A stretch of DNA of 64,000 bases from CAZPZR01 sp964591105 (GTDB lineage: Bacteria > Bacillota > Clostridia > Lachnospirales > Lachnospiraceae), in NCBI GenBank assembly GCA_964591105.1, contig CAZPZR010000002.1:1-64000 (forward strand), written 5' to 3'. Made by a program: the position numbers and the translations under genes. Positions 9,984 through 18,970 of this stretch are shown here, piece by piece (within the stretch, counting starts at the first letter, position 1; each line of letters begins with the position of its first letter). The notes under the pieces were generated by a model that searched no databases, was not told the DNA's origin, and worked only from the letters and a program-made list of their open reading frames with translations.

Positions 9984-10736
9984 ATGAATCAGAAAGGAAA
10001 ATTTTGGTGGGTTGTACTTTGGTTAGCGCTTGCGCTGATCTGTATTTCATATGGAATGATCGTGAAAGCATTGGATAATGGAACGAAGTTCTATCTGCTT
10101 TGGATTGTGATAGGAATTGGATGTATATTTCTGGCGGCAGCTGTTTATTTTTCCTTGTGGAAGAAACTTCCATCTGTACTGCGAAAGGGAATTCTTGGAG
10201 TCATCTGTCTGGGAATTATTAGCTTTGTAGGAATCGAAGGATGTGTATATCATGGATTCTTTCAACAGGGAGAAGAAAATCTGGATTATATCATTGTACT
10301 GGGAGCGCAGGTTCATGTGAACCGACCAAGCACAGTGTTAAGATATCGCCTTGACCGGGCAATCAAATATTTGGAAGAAAATCCAGAAACGATATGTATC
10401 TTGTCCGGTGGACAGGGAGCGAATGAACCATTTCCAGAAGCGGAAGGAATGGCAGACTATATGATGCGAATGGGAATTCCGGAAGAGCGTTTGATTCTGG
10501 AGAAGGAATCAACAAATACAGCGGAGAACATTTCGAATAGTATGGAATTTATGGATGAAGATGCTTCCGTAGGAATTGTGACAAATAATTTTCATGTGTT
10601 CCGAGGGGTTCTGACAGCCAAGCGGGAAGGGCTTACGAATGTATGTGGAATTGCAGCAAATACTACGAAAAAATACTTACCGAATAATATGCTTCGAGAA
10701 TATTTGGCAGTGATAAAATTTTTCTTACCGGGATAA
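9984..10736 (+). CDS. YdcF/SanA-like membrane protein (DUF218)
   Basis: A 250-residue protein with three N-terminal hydrophobic helices (about residues 8-85), then a DUF218 domain beginning DYIIVLGAQV, with the LSGGQG turn and the NTAENI segment that mark the YdcF family. E. coli members (SanA, ElyC) act in envelope integrity; the biochemical role is unknown. The start at 9984 is preferred over an in-frame ATG at 9945 because GGAGG lies 8 nt upstream. It is followed 23 nt later by the acetyltransferase gene and probably leads the lac operon. Confidence 0.85.
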   Translation: MNQKGKFWWVVLWLALALICISYGMIVKALDNGTKFYLLWIVIGIGCIFLAAAVYFSLWKKLPSVLRKGILGVICLGIISFVGIEGCVYHGFFQQGEENLDYIIVLGAQVHVNRPSTVLRYRLDRAIKYLEENPETICILSGGQGANEPFPEAEGMADYMMRMGIPEERLILEKESTNTAENISNSMEFMDEDASVGIVTNNFHVFRGVLTAKREGLTNVCGIAANTTKKYLPNNMLREYLAVIKFFLPG

Positions 10737-10759
10737 GGAAAGAGAAAAGGAGAATTACG

Positions 10760-11374
10760 ATGACAGAAAAAGAACGCATGCTATCCGAACAACTATACAT
10801 ATGTAGTGATGCGGAGCTGGCAAGTGATAGCAAACGCGCCAGAAGATTGACGAGAAGACTAAATCAGACAACAGAAGATGAGATAGAAGAGCGTCGAGAA
10901 ATTTGCAAGGAATTATTTGGAAAGATTGGAGATAAATTCTGGATTGAGCCTCCATTTCGTACAGATTATGGATGCAATACTTATATTGGAGAGAATTTGT
11001 ACATCAATTACGACTGTATCATCATTGATGTAGCGAAGGTATATATCGGAGATAATGTATTTTTTGGACCGAGGGTAGGTATCTACACTGCGGGGCATCC
11101 GATTGACGCGGAAGTGAGAAATGCACAGCTTGAGTTTGGGAAAAGCGTGCGAATTGGAAATGATGTATGGGTTGGCGGCAACACAGTATTTAACCCGGGA
11201 GTTACGGTAGGAGATAACGTGGTGATTGGTTCCGGTTCAGTTGTTACGAAAGATATCCCTAGCGGAGTAGTGGCAGCAGGGGTGCCGTGTCGCGTAATCC
11301 GGAAAATTACGGAAGAAGACCGCGCATACTGGAAACAACAGGCAGAACGTTATTACGCAGATAAAGAAGAGTAG
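10760..11374 (+). CDS. Sugar O-acetyltransferase (maltose/galactoside acetyltransferase family)
   Basis: Left-handed beta-helix acetyltransferase of the LacA/Maa group, 204 residues. It opens with the MTEKERMLSEQLY segment typical of the family's N-terminal maltose acetyltransferase domain. Hexapeptide repeats follow, with the active-site histidine region GIYTAGHPID and the GNDVWVGGNTVFNPGVTVGD run. It transfers acetyl from acetyl-CoA to a sugar. An AAGGAG site precedes the ATG. Its position six bases before lacL suggests a galactoside acetyltransferase role like LacA, but maltose or glucose acetylation is equally possible. Confidence 0.9.
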   Translation: MTEKERMLSEQLYICSDAELASDSKRARRLTRRLNQTTEDEIEERREICKELFGKIGDKFWIEPPFRTDYGCNTYIGENLYINYDCIIIDVAKVYIGDNVFFGPRVGIYTAGHPIDAEVRNAQLEFGKSVRIGNDVWVGGNTVFNPGVTVGDNVVIGSGSVVTKDIPSGVVAAGVPCRVIRKITEEDRAYWKQQAERYYADKEE

Positions 11375-11379
11375 AAGAT

Positions 11380-13281
11380 ATGGAAGCAAACATAAGGTGG
11401 TTAGATGATCCGGAAGTGTTTCGAGTTCATCAGCTGGATGCGCATAGTGACCATAAGTACTATGCAAACGATGAAGAAATGAAAATGAAGGAAAGCAAAT
11501 GGGAACTGTCATTAAATGGAGAATGGCAGTTTTGCTTTCGGAAGAATGTGAAGAGCAGACCAGAACATTTTTATGAGGAAGATTATGACACGCAGGCATT
11601 TGATAAGATTCAAGTTCCGGGGCATATTGAACTGGCAGGCTACGACCAGATTCGCTATATCAATACCATGTATCCGTGGGAAGGGAAATCCTATCGACGT
11701 GCAGCGCACAGTTTGGAAAATGCTGGAACTGGTGAGGGAATGTTCAGTGAAGCAGAGTATAATCCGGTTGGTGCTTACAGAAGAACCTTTGACCTTCCAG
11801 AGGAAATGAAAGGGAAACGAATCCGCATCTGCTTTGCAGGCGTGGAACAGGCAATGTATGTGTGGTTAAACGGAAAGTTCGTAGGATATGCAGAAGATAG
11901 CTTTACACCGTCCGAATTCGACTTAACGCCGTACATCCGGGAGAAGGGAAATGTTCTTGCAGTGCAGGTTCACAAGATGAGCACGGCAGCATTTTTAGAA
12001 GATCAGGACTTTTTCCGTTTTTTTGGAATCTTTCGAGATGTGACGCTGAAGGCAATTCCGGAAGTGCATGTGGAAGACTTGTGGATTCATCCAGAACTCC
12101 ATGCGGATAATCAGTGTGGAACGGTGACCTGGAAGGTGCGCATTTCCACAGAAAGAGAAGAAAAGATTGGTGTCCGACTGGTGCTGAAGGATGGGGAAGG
12201 TGAGACGCTCCTTTGTAAACAAGTGGAAGCAGAAAATCTGGGAAAAATCAAGTGCATACATGCAATTGCCGAAGTAGAATCCGTAAAGCCATGGGAGAAT
12301 GGACAGCCTTATCTGTATCATGCGGTTGTGGAGGTTTATAACCAACAAGAACAATGTGTGGAAGTGGTACCATATGATATCGGGTTCCGAAGAATTGAGC
12401 TTCGAGAGAACGTCATTTACCTGAACGGAAAACGGTTGGTTCTGACAGGTGTGAATCGTCATGAATGGAGTGCGAAGACAGGGCGCTGTATTGGGACAGA
12501 GGAAATGGAGTCTGACCTTGCATGTATGCAGAAAAATCATATGAATGCAGTGAGAACCTGCCATTATCCGAATCAGATTCCGTGGTATTATATGTGCGAT
12601 GAGGCAGGGATCTATGTGATGGCAGAGACGAATCTGGAAAGTCATGGATCGTTCCAAAAATTGGGCGAAATTGAGCCTTCCTGCAATGTGCCAGGATCTA
12701 TTTCGCAGTGGAAGGCAGCAGTGGTGGACCGAGTGAGAAGCAATTTCGAAACTTTGAAGAATCATCCATCGATTTTGTTCTGGTCTTTAGGAAATGAATC
12801 CTATGCCGGGGATGGCATCGGGGCAATGAATAGCTATATAAAGGCGCAAAGGGACGGACGACTGACACATTATGAAAGTGTCATCTACTGTCCGGAATAT
12901 CAAGAGACGATTTCAGATGTGGAGAGTCATATGTATGCAACACCGGAAGCGGTGAGAGCGTATTTGGAAGATGATCCGAAGAAACCATATTTACTCTGTG
13001 AGTTTATGCATAATATGGGGAATTCAATGGGCGGACTAGGATCTTACATGGAGCTGTTGGATCAGTATGAAGGGTATCATGGAGGATTTCTGTGGGATTT
13101 CATTGATCAGGCGCTCTGGGTGAAAGATGAAGTGACTGGAAAGGATGTGCTCCGATATGGTGGGGATTTTGATGATCGCCCATCAGATTATGAATTTTCA
13201 GGAAATGGTTTGCTATTCGCAGATCGGAGAGAAAAACCAGCAATGCAGGAAGTGAGATATTATTATGGATTGTACAAATAA
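11380..13281 (+). CDS. lacL: Beta-galactosidase large subunit (GH2, LacL-like)
   Basis: A 633-residue GH2 protein containing the sugar-binding jelly roll, the immunoglobulin-like domain and the TIM barrel of beta-galactosidase. The acid/base Glu473 is in WSLGNES and the nucleophile Glu541 in LLCEFMHNMGNS. It stops where the C-terminal domain of a one-chain LacZ would begin, and the missing part is encoded by the next gene, which overlaps by 17 nt. Lengths and overlap match the LacL/LacM heterodimeric enzyme of lactobacilli and Leuconostoc (about 628 and 318 residues), so this is read as a natural split and not a frameshift. It is in an operon with a sugar acetyltransferase. Substrate: lactose or host galactosides. 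Confidence 0.92.
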   Translation: MEANIRWLDDPEVFRVHQLDAHSDHKYYANDEEMKMKESKWELSLNGEWQFCFRKNVKSRPEHFYEEDYDTQAFDKIQVPGHIELAGYDQIRYINTMYPWEGKSYRRAAHSLENAGTGEGMFSEAEYNPVGAYRRTFDLPEEMKGKRIRICFAGVEQAMYVWLNGKFVGYAEDSFTPSEFDLTPYIREKGNVLAVQVHKMSTAAFLEDQDFFRFFGIFRDVTLKAIPEVHVEDLWIHPELHADNQCGTVTWKVRISTEREEKIGVRLVLKDGEGETLLCKQVEAENLGKIKCIHAIAEVESVKPWENGQPYLYHAVVEVYNQQEQCVEVVPYDIGFRRIELRENVIYLNGKRLVLTGVNRHEWSAKTGRCIGTEEMESDLACMQKNHMNAVRTCHYPNQIPWYYMCDEAGIYVMAETNLESHGSFQKLGEIEPSCNVPGSISQWKAAVVDRVRSNFETLKNHPSILFWSLGNESYAGDGIGAMNSYIKAQRDGRLTHYESVIYCPEYQETISDVESHMYATPEAVRAYLEDDPKKPYLLCEFMHNMGNSMGGLGSYMELLDQYEGYHGGFLWDFIDQALWVKDEVTGKDVLRYGGDFDDRPSDYEFSGNGLLFADRREKPAMQEVRYYYGLYK

Positions 13282-14221
13282 ATCCCCGCTGCGGGTAGTA
13301 TATGGTGATGTTACCGTCGGCGTTCACGGAAAGGAACATTCGTATATATTCTCCTATGCACAAGGAGGATTGGAGTCCTTGGTGAAACAGGGGATGGAGT
13401 GGCTGTATCGCGCGCCGAAGCCTACATTTTGGCGTGCACTGACGGATAATGATCGCGGCAGTCAATTTCACATCAAAAGTGGAATGTGGCTGGCAGCAGA
13501 TCAATTTATCGAATGTGTGGATGTAGAAGTCTGGATGGACGGTATTTCTCAGGGGAAGCCATGTGCACCAAAAAATAATTGCTACGGCGGAGATGTATTT
13601 GCCGAAAAAATGGTTGTGAAGTACACCTATCGAACCATTACAAATCCTTCGGTACTGGTTTGGGTTACTTACACGATAGATCGAACCGAACAATTGCATG
13701 TGGATGTGCGGTATGGAGGTGCAAAGGGTGCACCGCAGCTGCCGGTGTTTGGCTTGCGATTCCAGATGCCAACTTTGGCAGAACGTTATCGTTACGAAGG
13801 TTTGTCGGGAGAAACTTATCCGGATCGAAAGAGAGGCGCTGAGAAGGGAATTTATGAAATTGATGAAGTGAGCTTGACGCCGTATCTTGTGCCGCAGGAT
13901 TGTGGGATGCATATGGATACGGAGTGGCTGGAAATTTACAGAAGCACTAATCTTGACAATCGTAGACAGGAGAAACGAGAGCAAAGCCTGAGAATTGAAA
14001 AAGCCAGGGAGACATTTGCATTTTCCTGCCTTCCTTATACCGCGTTGGAAATCGAAAGTGCAACGCATCAGGAAGAACTTCCACCGGCTAGAAGGACAGT
14101 TCTGTGCGTGTATGGAGCTGTGCGAGGTGTTGGTGGAATTGACAGTTGGGGCAGTGATGTGGAAACGTCGTATCAGATTAGCGGAGAAGAAGAAATTCAA
14201 TACGCATTTGTCATAAAATAA
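13265..14221 (+). CDS. lacM: Beta-galactosidase small subunit (LacM-like)
   Basis: The 318-residue C-terminal beta-sandwich (Bgal_small_N) domain of a LacZ-type enzyme, made as its own chain. The conserved block FWRALTDNDRGSQF near residue 57 and the PVFGLRFQMP segment are typical. The ATG at 13265 lies inside lacL in another frame, with a GTGAG stretch about 8 nt upstream. The 17-nt overlap suggests translational coupling, which would help keep the subunits equimolar. Known LacM is needed with LacL for activity. A terminator shared with the convergent yitT gene follows. Confidence 0.9.
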   Translation: MDCTNKSPLRVVYGDVTVGVHGKEHSYIFSYAQGGLESLVKQGMEWLYRAPKPTFWRALTDNDRGSQFHIKSGMWLAADQFIECVDVEVWMDGISQGKPCAPKNNCYGGDVFAEKMVVKYTYRTITNPSVLVWVTYTIDRTEQLHVDVRYGGAKGAPQLPVFGLRFQMPTLAERYRYEGLSGETYPDRKRGAEKGIYEIDEVSLTPYLVPQDCGMHMDTEWLEIYRSTNLDNRRQEKREQSLRIEKARETFAFSCLPYTALEIESATHQEELPPARRTVLCVYGAVRGVGGIDSWGSDVETSYQISGEEEIQYAFVIK

Positions 14222-14222
14222 G

Positions 14223-14270
14223 AAAATGGTACAGAAAGTGGAAATCCACGTGACTGTACCATTTTTTTTA
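14223..14270. terminator. Bidirectional terminator between lacM and yitT
   Basis: An 11- to 12-bp stem (14223-14234 with 14254-14264) is flanked by A-tracts on the left and T-tracts on the right, with an inner GTGG/CCAC hairpin. It ends in the stop codon of the minus-strand gene, so it can serve both strands. Confidence 0.75.
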
Positions 14271-15137
14271 TTTATATTTCTTATTCAGTGAGAAGCCACG
14301 TCCACGTACTTCGCTTACGTGACTGATAATGATAAAACTTTCCGGATCAATTTTCTGGATCAGCTTTTTCACTCTTGGAAGTTCACGGTTGGAGATTACA
14401 CTGAGCACAACTTCTGTGCTAGCATTTGAAAAACCACCTTTGGCTTCCAAAATTGTAACACCGCGGTCGATGTCACTTAAAATAGTTTGACGAATATCGT
14501 CAGCCTTTTTACTAACAACCTTGAGTTCCGTCTTAGAAGTTCCAAGCATCAACATTTTATCCAAAACCATAGTATAAATCATGACTAATACAATTCCGTA
14601 TAAAATATTTTCCGCAGGGCGGAAGATTGCCTGTGAAAATAAAATACAGACATCAAATGCATACATACTGACAGAAACCGGAATGTGGAGCGTCTTCTGC
14701 AGTACTAACGGCGGAATATCCATACCACCAGTGGAAGCGCCGGAGCGGATGACGATTCCAAGAGAAATTCCAATTCCAAGCCCTGTGAAAATCGTACAGA
14801 GCAAAAGATCGTCTGTTAATTGATAATTTCCAACAAGCTTCTCGAAAAATTCCAAAAAGAATGGATACAAGAAGGTACTTGCAAGGGTGGTGAAAGCAAA
14901 CGTTTTCCCCAAAATGAAGAAACCAAGAATCAACATGGCAACATTAAAAATCAAAACAAATCCAGAAATCTGGATGCCAAAGAGATAATTAATAGTCAAA
15001 GCCATACCGGTGGTTCCTCCAGTGACCAATCCCGATGGAAGCAAAAATAATGTGACAGTAAGAGCATAGAGTGCATTACCGGCAACAACAGATAAAAGCG
15101 ATAGTGCGGTCTGTGCCTTAGATTTCTTTTCGTTCAT
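14268..15137 (-). CDS. YitT family membrane protein (first paralogue)
   Basis: A 289-residue protein with five or so hydrophobic helices in the N-terminal two-thirds (YitT/DUF161 membrane domain) and a soluble C-terminal DUF2179 domain of about 80 residues (starting near ELKVVSKKAD). The IRSGASTGGMDI block is the family's conserved loop. The biochemical role of this family is not established. The ATG is preceded by GAGAGG at about 8 nt. Its promoter and an attenuator-like hairpin lie upstream. It is divergent from a second yitT gene, with only moderate similarity between them. Confidence 0.88.
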   Translation of the reverse strand: MNEKKSKAQTALSLLSVVAGNALYALTVTLFLLPSGLVTGGTTGMALTINYLFGIQISGFVLIFNVAMLILGFFILGKTFAFTTLASTFLYPFFLEFFEKLVGNYQLTDDLLLCTIFTGLGIGISLGIVIRSGASTGGMDIPPLVLQKTLHIPVSVSMYAFDVCILFSQAIFRPAENILYGIVLVMIYTMVLDKMLMLGTSKTELKVVSKKADDIRQTILSDIDRGVTILEAKGGFSNASTEVVLSVISNRELPRVKKLIQKIDPESFIIISHVSEVRGRGFSLNKKYK

Positions 15138-15176
15138 ATGTACTACCTCTCAATCAAATATGTGTCATTTGGCAAT

Positions 15177-15213
15177 AAAAAAACGTCTGTCAGGAATTTT
15201 CCCTAACAAACGT
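15177..15213 (-). terminator. Intrinsic-terminator-like hairpin in the yitT leader
   Basis: On the minus strand, a 12-bp stem (15202-15213 with 15183-15194, two G-U pairs) with a 7-nt loop is followed by seven T. It lies between the promoter at 15243-15271 and the start codon at 15137, so it would stop transcription before the gene unless read through. This suggests attenuation. Confidence 0.6.
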
Positions 15214-15242
15214 GGATCAAGGCATCGCCTAATACGGTTAAT

Positions 15243-15271
15243 ATTTTATAGAAGACAGGGGGAAATGTCAA
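15243..15271 (-). promoter_or_regulatory. Promoter for the minus-strand yitT gene
   Basis: On the minus strand: consensus TTGACA (15266-15271), a 17-nt spacer, TAAAAT (15243-15248). The expected leader is about 100 nt and contains the terminator-like hairpin. Confidence 0.7.
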
Positions 15272-15276
15272 GGGGA

Positions 15277-15329
15277 TTTGCAATTTAGGACGTAGCCTTT
15301 TTCAAAAAGGCTACGTCCTAAATTGCAAA
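15277..15329. repeat. 53-nt perfect palindrome between divergent yitT promoters
   Basis: Two 26-nt arms (15277-15302 and 15304-15329) are exact reverse complements around a single C at 15303. No T-run follows either arm, so it does not look like an intrinsic terminator. It sits 5 nt upstream of the minus-strand -35 box. Confidence 0.9.
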
Positions 15330-15385
15330 ATGCCCTGTACCAAAATGAAAATTATCGACATTTTCTACTACTGCATTGGCGGTTA

Positions 15386-15394
15386 TGCTATAAT
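15386..15394 (+). promoter_or_regulatory. Extended -10 promoter for the plus-strand yitT gene
   Basis: TGC-TATAAT at 15386-15394, 33 nt before the start codon. No clear -35 box at normal spacing. Confidence 0.55.
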
Positions 15395-15426
15395 GATTCC
15401 AGTTGAGTATTTTTTGGAGGTTTACA

Positions 15427-16269
15427 ATGAAGAAACAAGAAATAGCAAAGGAAATTGCAATTCTCACGGTTGCAGTTGCCATCATCTCGGCAGCAGTATT
15501 CTTTTTCCTGGTGCCAAGCCAGACGGCAGTTAGTAGTATTTCGGGATTAGCGATCATCCTGTCGAATTTTATTCCGCTGACAGTATCGGAGATCACATTC
15601 GTCCTGAATGTGGGACTGTTGATCGTCGGATTTTTAATCTGTGGAAGGGAATTCGGATATAAGACGGTATACACGTCCGTGATGCTTCCAGTGTTCCTTA
15701 GAATCTTCGAGATTCTTCTGCCAAACAATCAGTCCATGACAGGAGACGCGACGTTGGATGTACTGGCGTACATTCTTGTGGTCAGCATCGGTCTAAGTAT
15801 TTTGTTTAACCGCAATGCATCTTCCGGTGGGATTGATATTATCGCGAAGATCATGAACAAGTTCTTCCATATCGAGCTGGGAAAGGCAATGTCAATTGCG
15901 GGGATGTGCGTAGCACTTTCGTCAGCATTTGTATATGATAAGAAAACTGTGGCTTTGAGTGTCATCGGAACGTATTTTAATGGAATCGTATTGGATTATT
16001 TTATTTTCGGGCAAAATGAGAAGAAACGCGTATGTATCATTTCAAAGAAAAAGGATCAAGTTCGCGAATTTATTTTGCATGAGCTTCACAGCGGAGCAAC
16101 GATTTACGAGGCATATGGCGCTTACAGTATGGATAAACGTGACGAGATTATTGCAATTGTGGACAAGCAGGAGTATCAGAAACTGATGACGTTTATGAAT
16201 GCCAATGATCCGGACGCTTTTATGACAGTGTATTCGGTGAGCGATATTCGTTACAAACCGAAACGATAG
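15427..16269 (+). CDS. YitT family membrane protein (second paralogue)
   Basis: A 280-residue YitT-type protein: N-terminal membrane domain of about five helices and a C-terminal DUF2179 domain. The NRNASSGGIDIIAK block corresponds to the conserved loop seen in its divergent neighbour. The ATG at 15427 is chosen because GGAGG lies 6 nt upstream; an in-frame TTG at 15403 lies before that site. Function is unknown for the family. The FtsX-type permease gene starts only 16 nt after its stop, so it could share a transcript with the ABC exporter. Confidence 0.88.
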   Translation: MKKQEIAKEIAILTVAVAIISAAVFFFLVPSQTAVSSISGLAIILSNFIPLTVSEITFVLNVGLLIVGFLICGREFGYKTVYTSVMLPVFLRIFEILLPNNQSMTGDATLDVLAYILVVSIGLSILFNRNASSGGIDIIAKIMNKFFHIELGKAMSIAGMCVALSSAFVYDKKTVALSVIGTYFNGIVLDYFIFGQNEKKRVCIISKKKDQVREFILHELHSGATIYEAYGAYSMDKRDEIIAIVDKQEYQKLMTFMNANDPDAFMTVYSVSDIRYKPKR

Positions 16270-16285
16270 GAAGGACTTGAAAATC

Positions 16286-18952
16286 ATGAAGAGAAAATGG
16301 ATAACTGGGGGATTCTACATCTGCCTGTTTGCAATGTACCTGATTCCATGGATTACAGTGGGTGAGGAATCCTACAGTGTGTTCCAGTTCATCAGTCATC
16401 CGATAAAGGAACAGCTGGAAAACTGGGCAAATATAGGGATTCTCAGTGCCGATGTGCAGACCCTGACAGTTGGAATTGGAATTGAAATTGCGCTGATGGG
16501 GCTGCTTCTGGTGTTGAGTATCATCTATGTGTTGGAAATTTTCTGCGGAAAGAAGTGGCCAATCAATATGCTAACGCTGTTTGCAGGCGTGCTGGTGTCA
16601 TATTATCACCATCAATTTCCAGGAACGCTGAATGATATTTGTGGCGGAAGTCCCAAATCTGTTGTCTGTTCCATGATGTTTTTGATGCTTCCATCTATAG
16701 AATTTTTTACGGTCATGATTGTCGAACGTTGGCAGGAGACGGTGAAGGAAGTTAAGGAATATCAACAAGCAGAAGCAGACCGAAAGAAGGAACGAAAAGA
16801 GCGACTGGCTTTTGCGGGAAGATACAATGTTCCGTTTTATCGTGTGGTGTGGAAAAATTTCAAGAGTAACTGGAAAGATTACATTTTACTTCTGTTCTGC
16901 AGCAGCTTGATTTTTAGCTTTGTAGTGACAGGATTTGGAATTCAGAGATTACTGTCACGAGAGTACCATATGGAAAATATTCAGGCGCTGAGTGAGCTGA
17001 ATGCTATTTTGCTAAATGCAATCCTTCCACTTGCAGTGATTTCCGTTTTTATTATCATATTATTGCTTTTTTACTATTTGAAATGCAGAGCAAAGAACTA
17101 CGGTGTATTTTTGACACTTGGTATGCGAAGAAAGGCATTATACTATTTTGCCGGACTTGAATTTTTCTCTGTATTTGTGATTTCTGCGCTGATTGGTGGA
17201 TGTGTTGGAAGCCTTGTGCTATTCTTATTTACGAAAAATTCAATATGGATTTTAGGGACAGCGATTCCTTTCTCCGCAGTAGGAATTCGTATATACTTTT
17301 CTTCACTCGGAACCGTGCTGATTGTGTATGGAATTTCTGCAATGGCAGCGCGAGACATTTTTGTAGATTTTAATGTTGGAAAATCAACGGATTTGCGTGC
17401 GATTGGTGAAAAAATAATTTTGAAACATCGAAAACCAGTGCTTTTGGCAGGACTTTTGATTTGTGGAAGTTGTATATGGAGTTATGGACAAATTCGAAAT
17501 TATGAGAAAGTGAGCTTGTTGTTAGTATTTTTTGCAGGGCTGTTTCTTGTGATTCGATATGGCCTTGCAGAGTATCTGTTAGCTGCAAGAAAGAAAAAAG
17601 GATATTTGAAAAAAGTTGTGACAAGAAGTCAGCTTTTCCATCAGTCCAAAACAAGTGCAGGATATATGTTTGCGGTGGCAGTGATTCAGTTCTGCGTGTT
17701 GTTTTATTTCTCATTTCAGGTGATTTCCTGTGCGATTGTAGAAGAGGATGATGTGTTGTATCCTTATGATGTCATGTGTTTGGCTGATACAGAGGATCTG
17801 GATGTGATTGAAAATATTCAGCAGGAATGTAAGGCTGAGATTATGCAATATCCGATGGTTCGTGTGTCTAATTACGACCCATCTGAGCGAAGAGATGTTG
17901 GAGGAGATGCGGAATCTGTGCAAGGACAGCAGATTGGAATTTCCGAGAGCACCTATCATGCGCTCAAGAAGGCTGTGAATCCGGATTATCAGGCGAAAGA
18001 TTTGGGCTTGGATGATGAGGGCAAGAAAGTCTATCTCGTACATCAGCAGGATAAGTCCACGAAAGCACAACCGATAGACTTTTATGGAAGTGCGAGACGA
18101 CCTATTTTAAGTGTTAGTTTGCCAGTGGACTATGTAGATATGACTTATGTATCCCATGACTGGGATGATATCAGCTATCATTACCGTGAGATTACAGGAG
18201 AAGAAATTGGCAGTTTGACGGGTACATTCCGGCAAGGACTGCGAGAAAATCTAGTTGTATTTTCGGATGCATACTTTGAAGAAGCGCAGGAATTATGGAA
18301 AACAACAGATTTGGCAGACGGATTATACACAACACAGGGACTGTTCCACAGAATTGGAAAACGTGTAGAAGATGCAAGAATAAAACAGGGACCCTCTCAT
18401 CTGATTTTGATTCGCGCAGATGAAAAAGAACTGGATACCATTCTTACAAAACTACAGGAACTTGAAGAACGACACACAGAAGAAAAGAGTTATGATGCAT
18501 CGGTACTCAGATGTTATACGAAGAAAGATGCTTTGCAGAATCAGCAGACAGAACGTTCTATGAAAATGGTGATGAATTTGCTGATTATTATCATCTTTTT
18601 CATTATGAATCTTATCTTGCTTTCAATAAAAATGTTGTCAGAGTTGGATTTGAATCGTAAACGTGCAGAATTTTTGGACTGCATGGGAATGTATCGAAAA
18701 GACCGCATTCGACTGCTGAAAAAAGAGGTGCTGGTTCATTTTTATGTGATTCCAGTGATGTTAGCCGTTGTAGCGGCAATGTTATTTACGATTGCTACCT
18801 TCCACGGAAGAATGTATGGGGCGGCAGAGCAACAACTGTATTTGAAGTATATGATTCCACTTTGGGGTGTGTATCTGGTGGGAATGTTCATATGCCTTTG
18901 GATTTTGACAGTGATTTATGTGAATGCAGTGGAAAAACATAAGAAAAGATAG
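16286..18952 (+). CDS. FtsX-type ABC transporter permease with N-terminal membrane extension
   Basis: An 888-residue permease. From about residue 185 on it has the layout of BceB-like FtsX permeases: a first group of helices containing the RAKNYGVFLTLGMRRK block, a large extracytoplasmic domain (about residues 490-750), and last helices containing a DCMGMYRKDRIRLLKKE block. In front is an extra module of about 165 residues with four hydrophobic helices, joined by a charged linker rich in Lys, Glu and Arg. I do not recognise this module. The start at 16286 is an ATG about 11 nt after AGGAAGG; a TTG at 16277 is the alternative. The ATPase gene follows 18 nt later. No two-component system lies beside it, unlike typical bacitracin-sensing Bce loci. 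Confidence 0.85.
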   Translation: MKRKWITGGFYICLFAMYLIPWITVGEESYSVFQFISHPIKEQLENWANIGILSADVQTLTVGIGIEIALMGLLLVLSIIYVLEIFCGKKWPINMLTLFAGVLVSYYHHQFPGTLNDICGGSPKSVVCSMMFLMLPSIEFFTVMIVERWQETVKEVKEYQQAEADRKKERKERLAFAGRYNVPFYRVVWKNFKSNWKDYILLLFCSSLIFSFVVTGFGIQRLLSREYHMENIQALSELNAILLNAILPLAVISVFIIILLLFYYLKCRAKNYGVFLTLGMRRKALYYFAGLEFFSVFVISALIGGCVGSLVLFLFTKNSIWILGTAIPFSAVGIRIYFSSLGTVLIVYGISAMAARDIFVDFNVGKSTDLRAIGEKIILKHRKPVLLAGLLICGSCIWSYGQIRNYEKVSLLLVFFAGLFLVIRYGLAEYLLAARKKKGYLKKVVTRSQLFHQSKTSAGYMFAVAVIQFCVLFYFSFQVISCAIVEEDDVLYPYDVMCLADTEDLDVIENIQQECKAEIMQYPMVRVSNYDPSERRDVGGDAESVQGQQIGISESTYHALKKAVNPDYQAKDLGLDDEGKKVYLVHQQDKSTKAQPIDFYGSARRPILSVSLPVDYVDMTYVSHDWDDISYHYREITGEEIGSLTGTFRQGLRENLVVFSDAYFEEAQELWKTTDLADGLYTTQGLFHRIGKRVEDARIKQGPSHLILIRADEKELDTILTKLQELEERHTEEKSYDASVLRCYTKKDALQNQQTERSMKMVMNLLIIIIFFIMNLILLSIKMLSELDLNRKRAEFLDCMGMYRKDRIRLLKKEVLVHFYVIPVMLAVVAAMLFTIATFHGRMYGAAEQQLYLKYMIPLWGVYLVGMFICLWILTVIYVNAVEKHKKR

Positions 18953-18970
18953 CACAGTGGAGGAAAAGAA

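Noticed and set aside
13265..13281. Apparent frameshift breaking a beta-galactosidase gene
   Set aside because: Chain lengths and the 17-nt overlap match the natural LacL/LacM two-subunit form, and both parts are intact.
13100..14200. Long open frame on the minus strand across lacM
   Set aside because: It has no ribosome-binding site or family motifs and mirrors the codon pattern of lacM; it is an antisense shadow.
15138..15240. Fluoride or other known riboswitch in the yitT leader
   Set aside because: A short GGCGATGCC stretch looks suggestive, but the remaining conserved elements of the fluoride class are missing.
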